From CAWJLS01 sp963843755 (GTDB taxonomy: Bacteria; Acidobacteriota; Thermoanaerobaculia; Multivoradales; DATKCC01), in assembly GCA_963843755.1 (NCBI GenBank), contig CAWJLS010000008.1:124001-188000 (forward strand): a DNA stretch of 64,000 nt, in the 5' to 3' direction. Positions 15,865 through 24,900 of the stretch are shown here, piece after piece (within the stretch, counting starts at the first letter, position 1; every line of letters begins with the position of its first letter). The translations under genes and the position numbers were made by a program. Under the pieces are notes generated by a model. That model ran no database searches. It was not told the DNA's origin and was given only the letters and a program-made list of their open reading frames with translations.

Positions 15865-16203
15865 ATGTGTGCAGAAGCCGCTGAGAAGGTCTTCGTCCAG
15901 AACAACCAGAACCTGAGCGATGACGTCAACCTGGTTCCCTACCAGTGCACGCAGTTCGCCACCCTGAACGGTACCGACATGGCGCTGACCCTCACCAACC
16001 TGAGCCCCCAGAACCTGGCCGAGTGGACCGCCGCCAGCAGCGGCTCGAAGTGCGTCGAGCCCGGGTCGGGCCAGATCCCGCCGTACGGTCAGAAGACCTT
16101 CGCGCCGTGCGACTTCCATGGAACGCCGCTGGTCGTCTGCAACGTCACCAACCCCAACAAGCCGGCCAACATCCGCGTCCTCCTGAAGGGCGTGAAGTCC
16201 TAG
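15865..16203 (+). CDS. Small beta-domain protein A of the LysM cluster
   Basis: The product has 112 residues, no signal peptide and no known domain that I recognise. It reads as a small beta sandwich: VFVQNNQNLSDDVNLVPYQC, MALTLTNLSPQNLAEW, a loop with cysteines, QIPPYGQKTFAPC, and CNVTNPNKPANIRVLLKG at the end. The closing motif NxTNPNKPAxIxV recurs in the next gene, and the two are paralogues. An AAGGAG site precedes the ATG. Four cysteines could bind metal or form disulfides. Its position first in the cluster, between two strong hairpins, suggests separate and perhaps abundant expression, as for a small structural subunit. That role is inference. Confidence 0.75.
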   Translation: MCAEAAEKVFVQNNQNLSDDVNLVPYQCTQFATLNGTDMALTLTNLSPQNLAEWTAASSGSKCVEPGSGQIPPYGQKTFAPCDFHGTPLVVCNVTNPNKPANIRVLLKGVKS

Positions 16204-16234
16204 CCTCCTGAGGCTCTCTCACGGTTCGGGTGAG

Positions 16235-16266
16235 GGTCCGGTGAACGGTTCACCGTTCACCGGACC
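16235..16266 (+). terminator. Perfect hairpin terminator between the two paralogues
   Basis: A 14-bp perfect stem (16235-16248 with 16253-16266) with a TTCA loop is followed by TTCTTCC. It lies 31 bases after the stop of small protein A. It probably terminates most transcripts there, or protects the 3' end of the short message, leaving the downstream genes at lower expression. Confidence 0.75.
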
Positions 16267-16329
16267 TTCTTCCGACCGGAGCCTCGCGGCGATCCGGCAA
16301 TCTCCCACAGAGATTGAAGGGCGATCACC

Positions 16330-16692
16330 ATGGCTGACAGCTCGAATCTGACGCTCCACCCGCTGGAGAGCCACCAGCTCGCCACGTCCAACGGGACGGC
16401 GATGGTGCTCTCGCTGGTCAATTCGAGCGACTCCAACGTCGCGACCTACGCCGTCGCCTGTACCCCCATCGGCTTCTCCGACGAAGGGACGTTGGCGGTC
16501 GAAGGACAGAAGCTGTACGACCCCATGAACTACCAGGGCAACCCGCTCGGGGTCGCCAACACCACCAATCCCAACAAGCCGGCGGACATCGAGGTCTTCC
16601 TGGGGCAACTGGGTGCAAAGGCGCTCGACGAGGAGATCGCCGAGCCGCGTCCCCAAGAAGTCTCGGAGGATCCCGGGGAGGGTCCGAAATGA
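16330..16692 (+). CDS. Small beta-domain protein B of the LysM cluster
   Basis: This 120-residue protein is a paralogue of the preceding small protein. It has SNLTLHPLESHQLATSNGTA, MVLSLVNSSDSNVATYAVAC, then GVANTTNPNKPADIEVFLGQ, and an acidic tail rich in Glu and Pro. The core beta-domain is about 95 residues. It has a single cysteine where protein A has four. There is no signal peptide. GAAGGG precedes the ATG. Its last four bases (ATGA) form the start of the next gene, so it is coupled to the large proteins downstream. Function is unknown; it may be a small structural or decorating subunit. Confidence 0.75.
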   Translation: MADSSNLTLHPLESHQLATSNGTAMVLSLVNSSDSNVATYAVACTPIGFSDEGTLAVEGQKLYDPMNYQGNPLGVANTTNPNKPADIEVFLGQLGAKALDEEIAEPRPQEVSEDPGEGPK

Positions 16693-17939
16693 GCGATGAC
16701 ACCCTGAGAGTCGATCAAGCCCCGGAGACCGGCACGTGGCGGGTCTACAACGAGAGCCAAGGTAAACCGGGCGATCCGATCGAGTACGACTTCGACGCCA
16801 AGGCGTTCGAGGCCTCCAAGCTGCCGAAGACCGGCACGACCCTGATCGATGCCGATCCTTTTCGGCTGGTGGTGGCCGATCCGACCGGTCCACCCAAGAC
16901 GGGGCGCCTCGAGATCGCCGCGAAGATCTGGGAGATGCCCGCTCCGGGCTATCGCGACGAGGTTCTCGAGGCGTTCGACGAGCTCCTCGGTGAGCTCGAC
17001 GCCCTCGAGGGAAAGGGGGTCGTGCCCGGGGTGACCGGTCTCTTGCGCCAGGTGATGGCGACGGTCATCCCGGCCACGTTCGCCGAGAGCCTCTACTTCA
17101 ACTACAGCCTCTACTTCGGTGCCGAGAGTCGGCCGCGGGCCTATGTCGACCTGCAGGCGAGCATGCGCCTGCGCCTCGACACCCAGGTTCGCCAGCTCGT
17201 CTCTCCGCCGGACGTCTCGGGGACGACGGAGGGGGAGTCGGCGCTCTTCGATCCGCTGGTCAACGGCTTCGTGGGAACGGGCTCGACGTTTCTCCACCTG
17301 ATCGAGACCCCGGCCCGGGACGGGACACCCCGCCTCGGCTTCGACGCCTTCATCGCCGGCGCCCCGCTGCCCCAGGTGGCCGCCGAGCGGGGTGGCGCCG
17401 GCGGGATCATCGACCTGCGCAACGGCCCCTTCCGGCGGCGGTACTTCCGCCTCTGCCTGCCGGCGACCTTCCCGTCCAGCGACAGCTCCGGGTTCGTCGG
17501 GACGGCGCGCAACTTCACCCTCCTCGGGGCGGATTCGCGCCCCGCCCTGGAGCGGGCCACCGACGCCTACTACGCCTCCGAGCCGTTGCCCGCCGACGCG
17601 GTGTCGGCCTTCTTCCGTGGCCGCATGGTGCTCGTCCCCGAGCTGCTCACGTTCCTCAACGGCGAGCCGCTGTACTTGCCGGTGAGCACCACGGTGCGCC
17701 AGTTCATCCGGCGCTATGCCAGCTTCCCGCGGGTTCCGGGCCTGAACGTCAACAACGGCAACCTCCCGTACGAGCGCTACCGGCCGAGTGTCCAGTTCGC
17801 CGCCGGAGGCCAGTTCCCCAACTACTACTCCCAGCTCAGCTTCGAAGAGACCCCCGCCGCCGACGAGGCGCTGACCACGGATGCCTACGACCTGCCGGTG
17901 CTGGCGGCGGACGCATTTACCTTCGCGTTGCCGTCCTGA
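16689..17939 (+). CDS. Unknown 416-residue protein of the LysM cluster
   Basis: I do not recognise this family. It has no signal peptide or membrane helix. An N-terminal region (RVYNESQGKPGDPIEYDFDA) is followed by a helical stretch (EVLEAFDELLGELDALEGKG) and an aromatic part with FAESLYFNYSLYFGAESRPR. A beta-rich second half includes STFLHLIETPARDGTPRLGF and RNGPFRRRYFRLCLPATFPS. A central helix-rich middle with a beta-rich end would fit an assembly or adaptor protein. It overlaps the small protein B gene by 4 bases, and the 1156-residue gene starts 1 base after its stop, so the products are likely made in fixed ratio. Confidence 0.65.
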   Translation: MSDDTLRVDQAPETGTWRVYNESQGKPGDPIEYDFDAKAFEASKLPKTGTTLIDADPFRLVVADPTGPPKTGRLEIAAKIWEMPAPGYRDEVLEAFDELLGELDALEGKGVVPGVTGLLRQVMATVIPATFAESLYFNYSLYFGAESRPRAYVDLQASMRLRLDTQVRQLVSPPDVSGTTEGESALFDPLVNGFVGTGSTFLHLIETPARDGTPRLGFDAFIAGAPLPQVAAERGGAGGIIDLRNGPFRRRYFRLCLPATFPSSDSSGFVGTARNFTLLGADSRPALERATDAYYASEPLPADAVSAFFRGRMVLVPELLTFLNGEPLYLPVSTTVRQFIRRYASFPRVPGLNVNNGNLPYERYRPSVQFAAGGQFPNYYSQLSFEETPAADEALTTDAYDLPVLAADAFTFALPS

Positions 17940-17940
17940 G

Positions 17941-20900
17941 ATGCCTGGTCACCCCCATGCGCCGGAGCGCGCTGCCCGGCGGAGGTCCGACGGACCCGAT
18001 CCCCGGCTCCGGTTCAGCAACCTCTCCTCGCGGATTGCGTGGCTCTACTTCGCCGTCACCGGCGAGGGGGTCGGGCAGAGGACCGACCGAAGACTCCTGT
18101 TCGTGGCGCCGGCGGTGGAGCCCCCTCCGCAGTCGCCGCTCTCTCTGGGTGAGAGCTGGGCGCTTTACGACGGGGTCTACCTGTTCCTGGGGGACGACCT
18201 GGTCGATCAGGGTGTCTTTCTCGCCCGGCTTCGGGTTCTGCTCACCGATCCGGCGCTCCGGGGAGCGCGGCTTCTCTGGATCGCCAACCCGCAAGACGGC
18301 TTCGAGCGATGGGTGGTCACCGCCCTGCGCGTGGCCGATCTCACCCCCGAGGGCGGGCGGCTGTCGGCGCTCGCGTTCTTCGACCTGCACAACGACGGGG
18401 TGATGGCCGCCGCCGGCACCGAGCTGGCGGTGGAGGAGAGCACGGCCTCCTTCCGGCTGGGGCCGCCAGACGGAGCGCCGAAGGGCATCTGGCTCACCGC
18501 CCGGGACGGCGCCGTCCGGCTGCCGCTGCTCTCCGGCGCTCTGCGCATCCCTCTGGCCGGCAGCGGGGCCCGCGCGCTCGACTTCCCCCTGGAGATTCCT
18601 TCGGCTCCGACGGAGGGGGGGGCGCCGATCGACCTGCTGGACGTCGGGTGCCGGTACTTCTATCCCGAACCCTCCACGCCCGGCACCGGTCTGATCACTT
18701 CCCAGCGCTACCCGCTGTTCGATACCACCCGCGCGGGTCTGAGCCTGCGGGCGAGCCTCGACCCCCTATCCCCTCTCGACCCGGAGCGCACTCGCTTCGC
18801 CTTCACCCAGGGGGCGGAGACCGCCAGCTTCTTCCGCTCCAACCTGGGAAGGCCGCTGTCTCTCAAGCCAGGGACCGCCGCCCTGGTGTTCGCCCCCAAG
18901 CCGACGACCGCGGCCCGGACGGGGCGTGGGCCCGCGCCGGGTCTGCCGTTCTGCCTCGTGCCGACCGGTGACTTCACGATCGGCTCGGAGGCCGGAGCGG
19001 AGGCCCCCGGCCTGGCTTCGAAGGGCCCGGACCTGCTCTGCGGGACCGCCGGCGCCGAGTACGTCGCGCTTACCGGCTCCGGCACGCTCACCTGCTTCCC
19101 GGGCCAGCCGGCCTACGCCGCCGCGTTCGACCCGCGCCGCACCGGCGCCGACGGCCCCGCGACCTCCCGCGAGGATCCGCTCGATTCGCGGGCGACGACC
19201 GCTTGGGTCGCGGTCTCCGACCCGGCGGGCGGGGAGCTGACCTATTTCGCTCAGCCCCAGGCGTCGATCCTCTACAGGCACCAGGACGTCTCCCCGTGCG
19301 TGGAGCAGGACGCGGGCCAGGACGGGCTCCTCCGCTACTTCCCTCTGACCGCCGGCCTCCTGCCTCCCGAGCCGGCCTCCGGGGACGCCTATCCCCTCGT
19401 GCCTTACGCCGGTCTCGGACAGTCCCTCGCGTCCTACGGTGGCCTGGAGACGACAGCCCTCAGCCCGCAACGGCGGGCGGTGATCTATCGCCTGAACAAG
19501 GACGATCCCAGGGTGATGGGGCAGGCTCGCGGCGCCGGCAGAGACGGCGAGGGAATCGCCGATCCCTGCTCCGATCCGGAGGCGAAGCGCGCCGTGACCC
19601 CCCAGGGGCTGATCGGGGTATTCGACCACTCCTGGACGACCTGGCAGTGCCTGCTGCTGGCCCGGAACGAAGGTCGTCTCCTCGCTCTCCGAGACGTCGC
19701 CGGACCGCTGCGGGCGGCTCTTCTGACCAACCAGCAGTTCCTGGTGTCGGCGAGCCCGTCGGCGCTCCGGGATCACCTCGCACCGCCCCACGACGGCGTT
19801 TCGATCGCCGACTGGCAGATCGAGCTCGATCCGGCCCTCTGGAGCCGCCACGGCACGGTGATGATCTTCAAGAACCACGAGAAATCGCTCCACGAGCTGG
19901 TCCAGGACCTGAGCACCTGGACCCTGGCCGGGGAGCTCAACACCGTCCCGTCGGTCACTCAGGAGCAGATTCTCGCCGCCCTCGACGTCCCGGACGACGA
20001 GAGCTTCCGCCCGTTCAAGGAGCTGGTGGACGATCCGCAGTGGAACGGCATTCTGTTTCTCAACGCCTTCGTTCCTCTCACCGGCCTGCCACCGGAGCTT
20101 CGGGGGTTGGCGGCCGGGATCGATCCGGCCCGCTTCTTCGCCCATCACGTCGGTATCAACCAGGCGGCGGTGCAGGGTGACGGCCGGGAGATGAAGGACA
20201 GCTCGCTGTTCGGCCTGATCCATTACACGAGCCCCGCGGGGGGCCAGTCGATCGGCAGCGCCTACGACTTCCAGGTCCAGCGGCTGACGGTACGCTTCGC
20301 CAACTCCGCGGTGGCGACCTTCGCCTCGCGGATCGCCGTCACCCTCAACCAGCTCTTCGGTGCCCCGTCCCGGCAGGTCGGTCAGGCCGGCGACAACGCC
20401 GTGCTGCTCGACGGCGTGTACCAGCGTCACGGCGACACGACGAGGCAGAAGGAGACCCCGACCTACGTCTTCAACCTCGTCCGCCCGACCCGGTTCTCCC
20501 TCGACGACGCCGTCCTCGAGGAGGTCGGGATCGAGAAGGCCCAGCTCAATACGTTGAGCACAGAGGACGACGGAGAGGTCCGTTCCCGGTTCTCCTTCTG
20601 GGGCTCCCTGCGCTTCGCGGCCCAGGCGGGCGCCGGAGCAGCGGGGGGGACCGAGACGTTCGATCTCTTCTCCTTCGACGCCCTGGCCTACTCCCAGCTC
20701 TGGCTGGGGATGAGCTTTCCCACCGCCACGCCGTCGGCCCGGCAGTTCACCTTCGTCCCGGCGGAGATGACCTTCGACGCGGCGCGGAGCACCGCCCGCG
20801 AGGGGAGCCTGGCTCGGCACTTCCCCCTCAAGATCGCCCGCTTCGCCCAGTCGCAGTCGACCCAGAAACCGGGCGACGAGGGCTACCTGGCGCTCCAGGT

Positions 20901-21411
20901 TCCGGTGCCCCAGCAGGGCCTGAGTGTGCCCTGGTACGCCCTGGTGTTCGACCTCAACCTCGGCACGGTCGGAGCGTTGGCCGCGGAGGCGGGCCTGGTG
21001 GCCAGCCTGATGACGGCGTGGTCGCCAGCCACTCAGGAGGGCCGGACCTTCGTCGGCCTCAAGCTGCCGGGCTCCACCGGCTCCGGCAACGAGATCTCCA
21101 TCCAAGGGGTGCTGAAGATCACCCTCTACAGCCTCGAGCTGTTGGCGAGCGACGGCGCCTACCTGCTGAAGCTCAACGGCATCAACCTGCGGTTCCTGGG
21201 CAAGGCATTGCCCCCCGGGGGCTCCTTCGATTTCTTCGTCTTCGGCGACCCGGACGCCTCCGCCGGCTCGGATTCCCTGGGCTGGTACGGGGCGTACCTC
21301 AAGGACCAGGACAAGAGTGGGCGCAACGGGCGTCCCGCTCTCGTCCCGGCACCCCCTGAGCTCCGGAGTCTCCTCGAACCCAACGCCGGTTCACCTGACC
21401 GGACTTCCTGA
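17941..21411 (+). CDS. Unknown 1156-residue beta-rich protein of the LysM cluster
   Basis: The large protein has no signal peptide, membrane helix or catalytic motif that I can name. Sequence is dominated by beta-strand patterns and loops rich in Gly and Pro. Notable parts are RIAWLYFAVTGEGVGQRTDR near the N-terminus and a central helical part (FKNHEKSLHELVQDLSTWTL). The C-terminus reads ISIQGVLKITLYSLELLASD, LLKLNGINLRFLGKALPPGG and FDFFVFGDPDASAGSDSLGW. That C-terminus reminds me of the beta-rich C-terminal regions of large DUF6603-type proteins, an unverified impression. ATG 17941 follows the previous stop by 1 base. It is probably a structural or scaffold partner of the LysM giant. Confidence 0.6.
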   Translation: MPGHPHAPERAARRRSDGPDPRLRFSNLSSRIAWLYFAVTGEGVGQRTDRRLLFVAPAVEPPPQSPLSLGESWALYDGVYLFLGDDLVDQGVFLARLRVLLTDPALRGARLLWIANPQDGFERWVVTALRVADLTPEGGRLSALAFFDLHNDGVMAAAGTELAVEESTASFRLGPPDGAPKGIWLTARDGAVRLPLLSGALRIPLAGSGARALDFPLEIPSAPTEGGAPIDLLDVGCRYFYPEPSTPGTGLITSQRYPLFDTTRAGLSLRASLDPLSPLDPERTRFAFTQGAETASFFRSNLGRPLSLKPGTAALVFAPKPTTAARTGRGPAPGLPFCLVPTGDFTIGSEAGAEAPGLASKGPDLLCGTAGAEYVALTGSGTLTCFPGQPAYAAAFDPRRTGADGPATSREDPLDSRATTAWVAVSDPAGGELTYFAQPQASILYRHQDVSPCVEQDAGQDGLLRYFPLTAGLLPPEPASGDAYPLVPYAGLGQSLASYGGLETTALSPQRRAVIYRLNKDDPRVMGQARGAGRDGEGIADPCSDPEAKRAVTPQGLIGVFDHSWTTWQCLLLARNEGRLLALRDVAGPLRAALLTNQQFLVSASPSALRDHLAPPHDGVSIADWQIELDPALWSRHGTVMIFKNHEKSLHELVQDLSTWTLAGELNTVPSVTQEQILAALDVPDDESFRPFKELVDDPQWNGILFLNAFVPLTGLPPELRGLAAGIDPARFFAHHVGINQAAVQGDGREMKDSSLFGLIHYTSPAGGQSIGSAYDFQVQRLTVRFANSAVATFASRIAVTLNQLFGAPSRQVGQAGDNAVLLDGVYQRHGDTTRQKETPTYVFNLVRPTRFSLDDAVLEEVGIEKAQLNTLSTEDDGEVRSRFSFWGSLRFAAQAGAGAAGGTETFDLFSFDALAYSQLWLGMSFPTATPSARQFTFVPAEMTFDAARSTAREGSLARHFPLKIARFAQSQSTQKPGDEGYLALQVPVPQQGLSVPWYALVFDLNLGTVGALAAEAGLVASLMTAWSPATQEGRTFVGLKLPGSTGSGNEISIQGVLKITLYSLELLASDGAYLLKLNGINLRFLGKALPPGGSFDFFVFGDPDASAGSDSLGWYGAYLKDQDKSGRNGRPALVPAPPELRSLLEPNAGSPDRTS

Positions 21412-21423
21412 AAGGAACGACCC

Positions 21424-21924
21424 ATGAGCCAGACGTCCAAGACCCGCCCGCAATCCACGCCCGACGGCACTTCGCTGACGGTCGCCCAGGCCGAAGCTGG
21501 CAGCAACCTGACCCTCCAGGGCTCGCTGGTTGTCGAGATCGGTGGCGAGACCTACACCCTGTCGGGGACGGTCGGCGATGACCTGATCGTCAAGTTCGAC
21601 AAGCCCTTCCCCGCCGGGGCGAACCTCGGCCCCATCCTGTCGATCGCCCCGGCGGTCGCCAGCGCCCTGGGGGCGCCGGGGCTGGCGGACAGCGTGACCA
21701 AGGAGATCGACGCCTTGGCGAACGCGAACATCCCCATCCTGAGCGGGGTGATCAAGGTGCTCAAGACCGCTCCGGTCCAGATCACCTACCTGGAGATCAA
21801 CACCAAGACGAGCACCTACGGCTTCGGGTTCGCCCTCGACTTCCGCAACCTGGACATCTCCGCGGGCGACATCAAGCTCGACGCGTTCGGCCTGAGAGTC
21901 ACCTACGTCAAGACGTCGAGCTGA
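21424..21924 (+). CDS. Beta-rich 166-residue protein, related to the N-terminus of the LysM giant
   Basis: The protein has a polar N-terminus, then alternating hydrophobic strands (NLTLQGSLVVEIGGETYTLS). An alanine/leucine-rich helical middle follows (ILSIAPAVASALGAPGLADS). It closes with ITYLEINTKTSTYGFGFALD, FRNLDISAGDIKLDAFGLRV. The closing order (strand, turn with Ser/Thr-Tyr/Phe-Gly, strand, Leu-x-aliphatic strand) resembles residues about 90-140 of the giant protein encoded next, so both may share a module. It has no signal peptide. An AAGGAAC site precedes the ATG. Function is unknown. Confidence 0.65.
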   Translation: MSQTSKTRPQSTPDGTSLTVAQAEAGSNLTLQGSLVVEIGGETYTLSGTVGDDLIVKFDKPFPAGANLGPILSIAPAVASALGAPGLADSVTKEIDALANANIPILSGVIKVLKTAPVQITYLEINTKTSTYGFGFALDFRNLDISAGDIKLDAFGLRVTYVKTSS

Positions 21925-21983
21925 GAGCCACACCGCGTCCCCCCCGGGTACAGGCAGGCACGAACTGGGTCAGAGGGAGCACC

Positions 21984-24900
21984 GTGAACCGAAACGAGCA
22001 TGATGACCGGAGCCCCGGCGAAGAGCTCGCACGTCCCGCCGCACAGAGCCAGCTCGAGGTGGAGCTGACGGGTCTGTTCAGGATCCGCCAGCTCGCCCTG
22101 GAGCTCCAGGCCCGTTTCGGCAAGGGCGTGGACACGGTCTTTCTCGCCCAGCTCGGGGATCTGTCGCTGGGAGCGATCCTCGAGTACCTGGTGGGGCTCG
22201 CCGTGCCCGGCTTCCGCCTGGAGCTCCCTCCGCCCTGGGACGTCATCAATTCGATCAACCTACGGAACCTGACCTTCGAGGTCAACGTCACCCAGAGCAA
22301 GATCGGGTTCTCCTACGGCAACCTCGGCCTGAACCTGACCTTCCTCGAGCTGGAAAAGGTCCAGGTCTTCTTCTCGGTCTCGGGCAAGCGGTCCGTGGAC
22401 ATCGCGGTGTTCGGGAGCGTCCTGGGGAAGGACTTCAGCAAGGATCCGATCACCTGGGACCTGCTCAACCAGCCGCCGCCGTCGGTGCCGACCCGCGGGG
22501 CGAAGGTCTTCGACCTGTCGTACCTGGGCCTGGGGCAGCGGGTGACCCTGCGGGACATCGAGAGCCTGACCACCGTCGAGGCGGTGATCGAGGCGTTGAA
22601 GGCGTCGTACCGGGACGTTCCGCCCGACGGCAATCCCCTGGCGCACCTGCCGGCCTTGAAGTTCGACGCCGGAGCGGGCTGGCTGATCGGCACCCAGGTC
22701 TCGGTGCTGGACACGGTGGCCTTGAGCGCCGTCTTCAACGATCCCAAGCTCTACGGCCTGCTGGTCAGCCTGTCCGGGAAGCGGGCCAAGTCCCTGGCAG
22801 GATTGCAGTTCGAGATCCTCTACCGCAAGGTCGCGGACGACGTCGGGCTCTACCACATCGAGCTCAAGCTGCCGGACGCATTGCGCCAGATCGAGGCCGG
22901 CGCCGCGTCGATCACCCTGCCGATCATCGACGTCGACATCTACACCAACGGCAACTTCCTCATCGATCTCGGCTTCCCGCGCGATCTCGACTTCAGCCGC
23001 TCGTTCGTCATCCAGGTATTGATCGGGCCGGTTCCCGTGATCGGCGCCGGTGGGCTCTACTTCGGCGTGCTCGACGGCAACACGTCGAAGGCCGTGCCCC
23101 GTGTCACCAACGGCGAGTTCGTGCCGGTGATCGTCTTCGGCGTCGGGGCCCGCCTCGGGGTGGGCAAGACGTTCAACAAGGGCATTCTCAAGGCCGGCGC
23201 CTACCTGGCGGTGCAGGGCCTGCTGGAGGGCGCGCTGGGCTTCTTCCAGCCGACTTCGCCCTCGGTCGCCAAGGCGACCTTCTACCGCATCAGCGGCGCC
23301 ATCGGCATCGTCGCGCACATCTACGGCACGGTCGAGTTCGCGATCATCAAGGCGACCCTCGACCTGTACGCCTACGCCACCGCCCAGGGGGTCTTCGAAG
23401 CGTATCTGCCGACGGTCTTGAGCTTCGAGGCCGGGGTCAGCGTGTCGCTCAAGGTGCGGGTCAACTTGGGCCTGTTCACGGTCAAGGTGGATCTCTCCTT
23501 CTCGGCTACCTTCCGCACGTCGATGGAGATCGGCAGCCGCCAGGAGACGCCCTGGGTCCTGGCGGCCGGGGGAGGGGATTCGGCCAACCTGGCGCTCTAC
23601 TCCCAGGCTCTGGAGGGACGGGGTTTCCGGCCTCTGGAGGGTGGGGTGCTGCTGCTGGACCCGGTCTACGCCCGGGTGTTGGAGTCCGGAGTCTCCTGGC
23701 GCGGCGTGCAGGTGGTCGACGAGCGGCCGACGCTGGGCCTGACCTTCCAGCCGATGACCTCGATCGGCTTCGTCGGCGACCACCCCGGGGGAGGCACGGA
23801 CGGTGCCTGCCCCCGCTTCGGTCCCGACGCCGAGCAGCAGGTGCAACTGGTGGCGGCGATGTTCATTCAGGGCCCCGAACAGCCCGGCGACAGGGCGGGC
23901 GACGGCGTGACCCCAGTCCCAGTCCCGCCGGTCCCGTCGGACTTCGAGCTGCTGTCGCGCTACGGCCTGCTGTGGGCGCTCCAGCGGGTGAAGGAGGCGA
24001 AGCGCCGGGTGGCGGGGGACGAGGCGGGCGACGCGGTGACCCTGAGCGAGCTGCGTCTGGCGTACCACAGCCTCACCGCGCCGGGTGCGCTGGACGTCTG
24101 CGACGTCGTCGAGTTCTTGCGTCTCAACTTCGCCTTCCTGATCGAGCCGCCGCCGGCGAAGGGCGGCGACGGGCCGACCGTCGAAGAGATGGCCCAGCGC
24201 AGCTACGTGATCTTTCCCATGCTCCCGTTCCTCGAGTTGAACGCCGGCTCCGGGGACTACGAGGTCGACTTCGCCACCCGGACCCCGTGCAGCGCGGACT
24301 ACCGGCGCGAGCTCGCCGAGTACTTCGAACAGCTCGCGGCGCAGGACACGCCGGAGCGCCAGGGGCCCGACCGGGCCGCGCAGGACGCTTCGGGTGGCAC
24401 GGCTGCGGATCCGCCCATGGCGGCGTGCATCCTGCTGGACTATGTGTCGATCATCCTGCGCCAGGTCCTGGAGAAGGCGATCGACCTTTACGAGGTCTTC
24501 CCTTACACGGCGCAGGAGGGGGACACGCTCGGTGGCATCGCCCGGCGCTTCGGGCTCGTCGACGCCGGCGCCGTGGCACGGATCGTCCGCGCCAACGAGA
24601 CCGAGTCCGCCTTCCTGGTCACGGGTACGGAGCTCACCGTCTCGATGGGTGCACAGAGGGTGCTCGGCGGCGACACCCTACGCTCTCTGGCCGAGCGGAC
24701 GGGGCTCCAGGTGGTCGGCGTGGGGTCGGCGCTCCGGACCCAGGCGGGCGTCTTGCTCGAGTCGGCGTCTGTGCGGGTGGACGGAGGGCGCTACACCCTC
24801 GCGAAGGGCGACACCCTCGAGTCGATCGCGCGGACGTTCTTCACCACGCCGGAGGCGATTGAGGCGGCCAACCCCGGCTTCCCGTGGACGCCCGTGCCGC

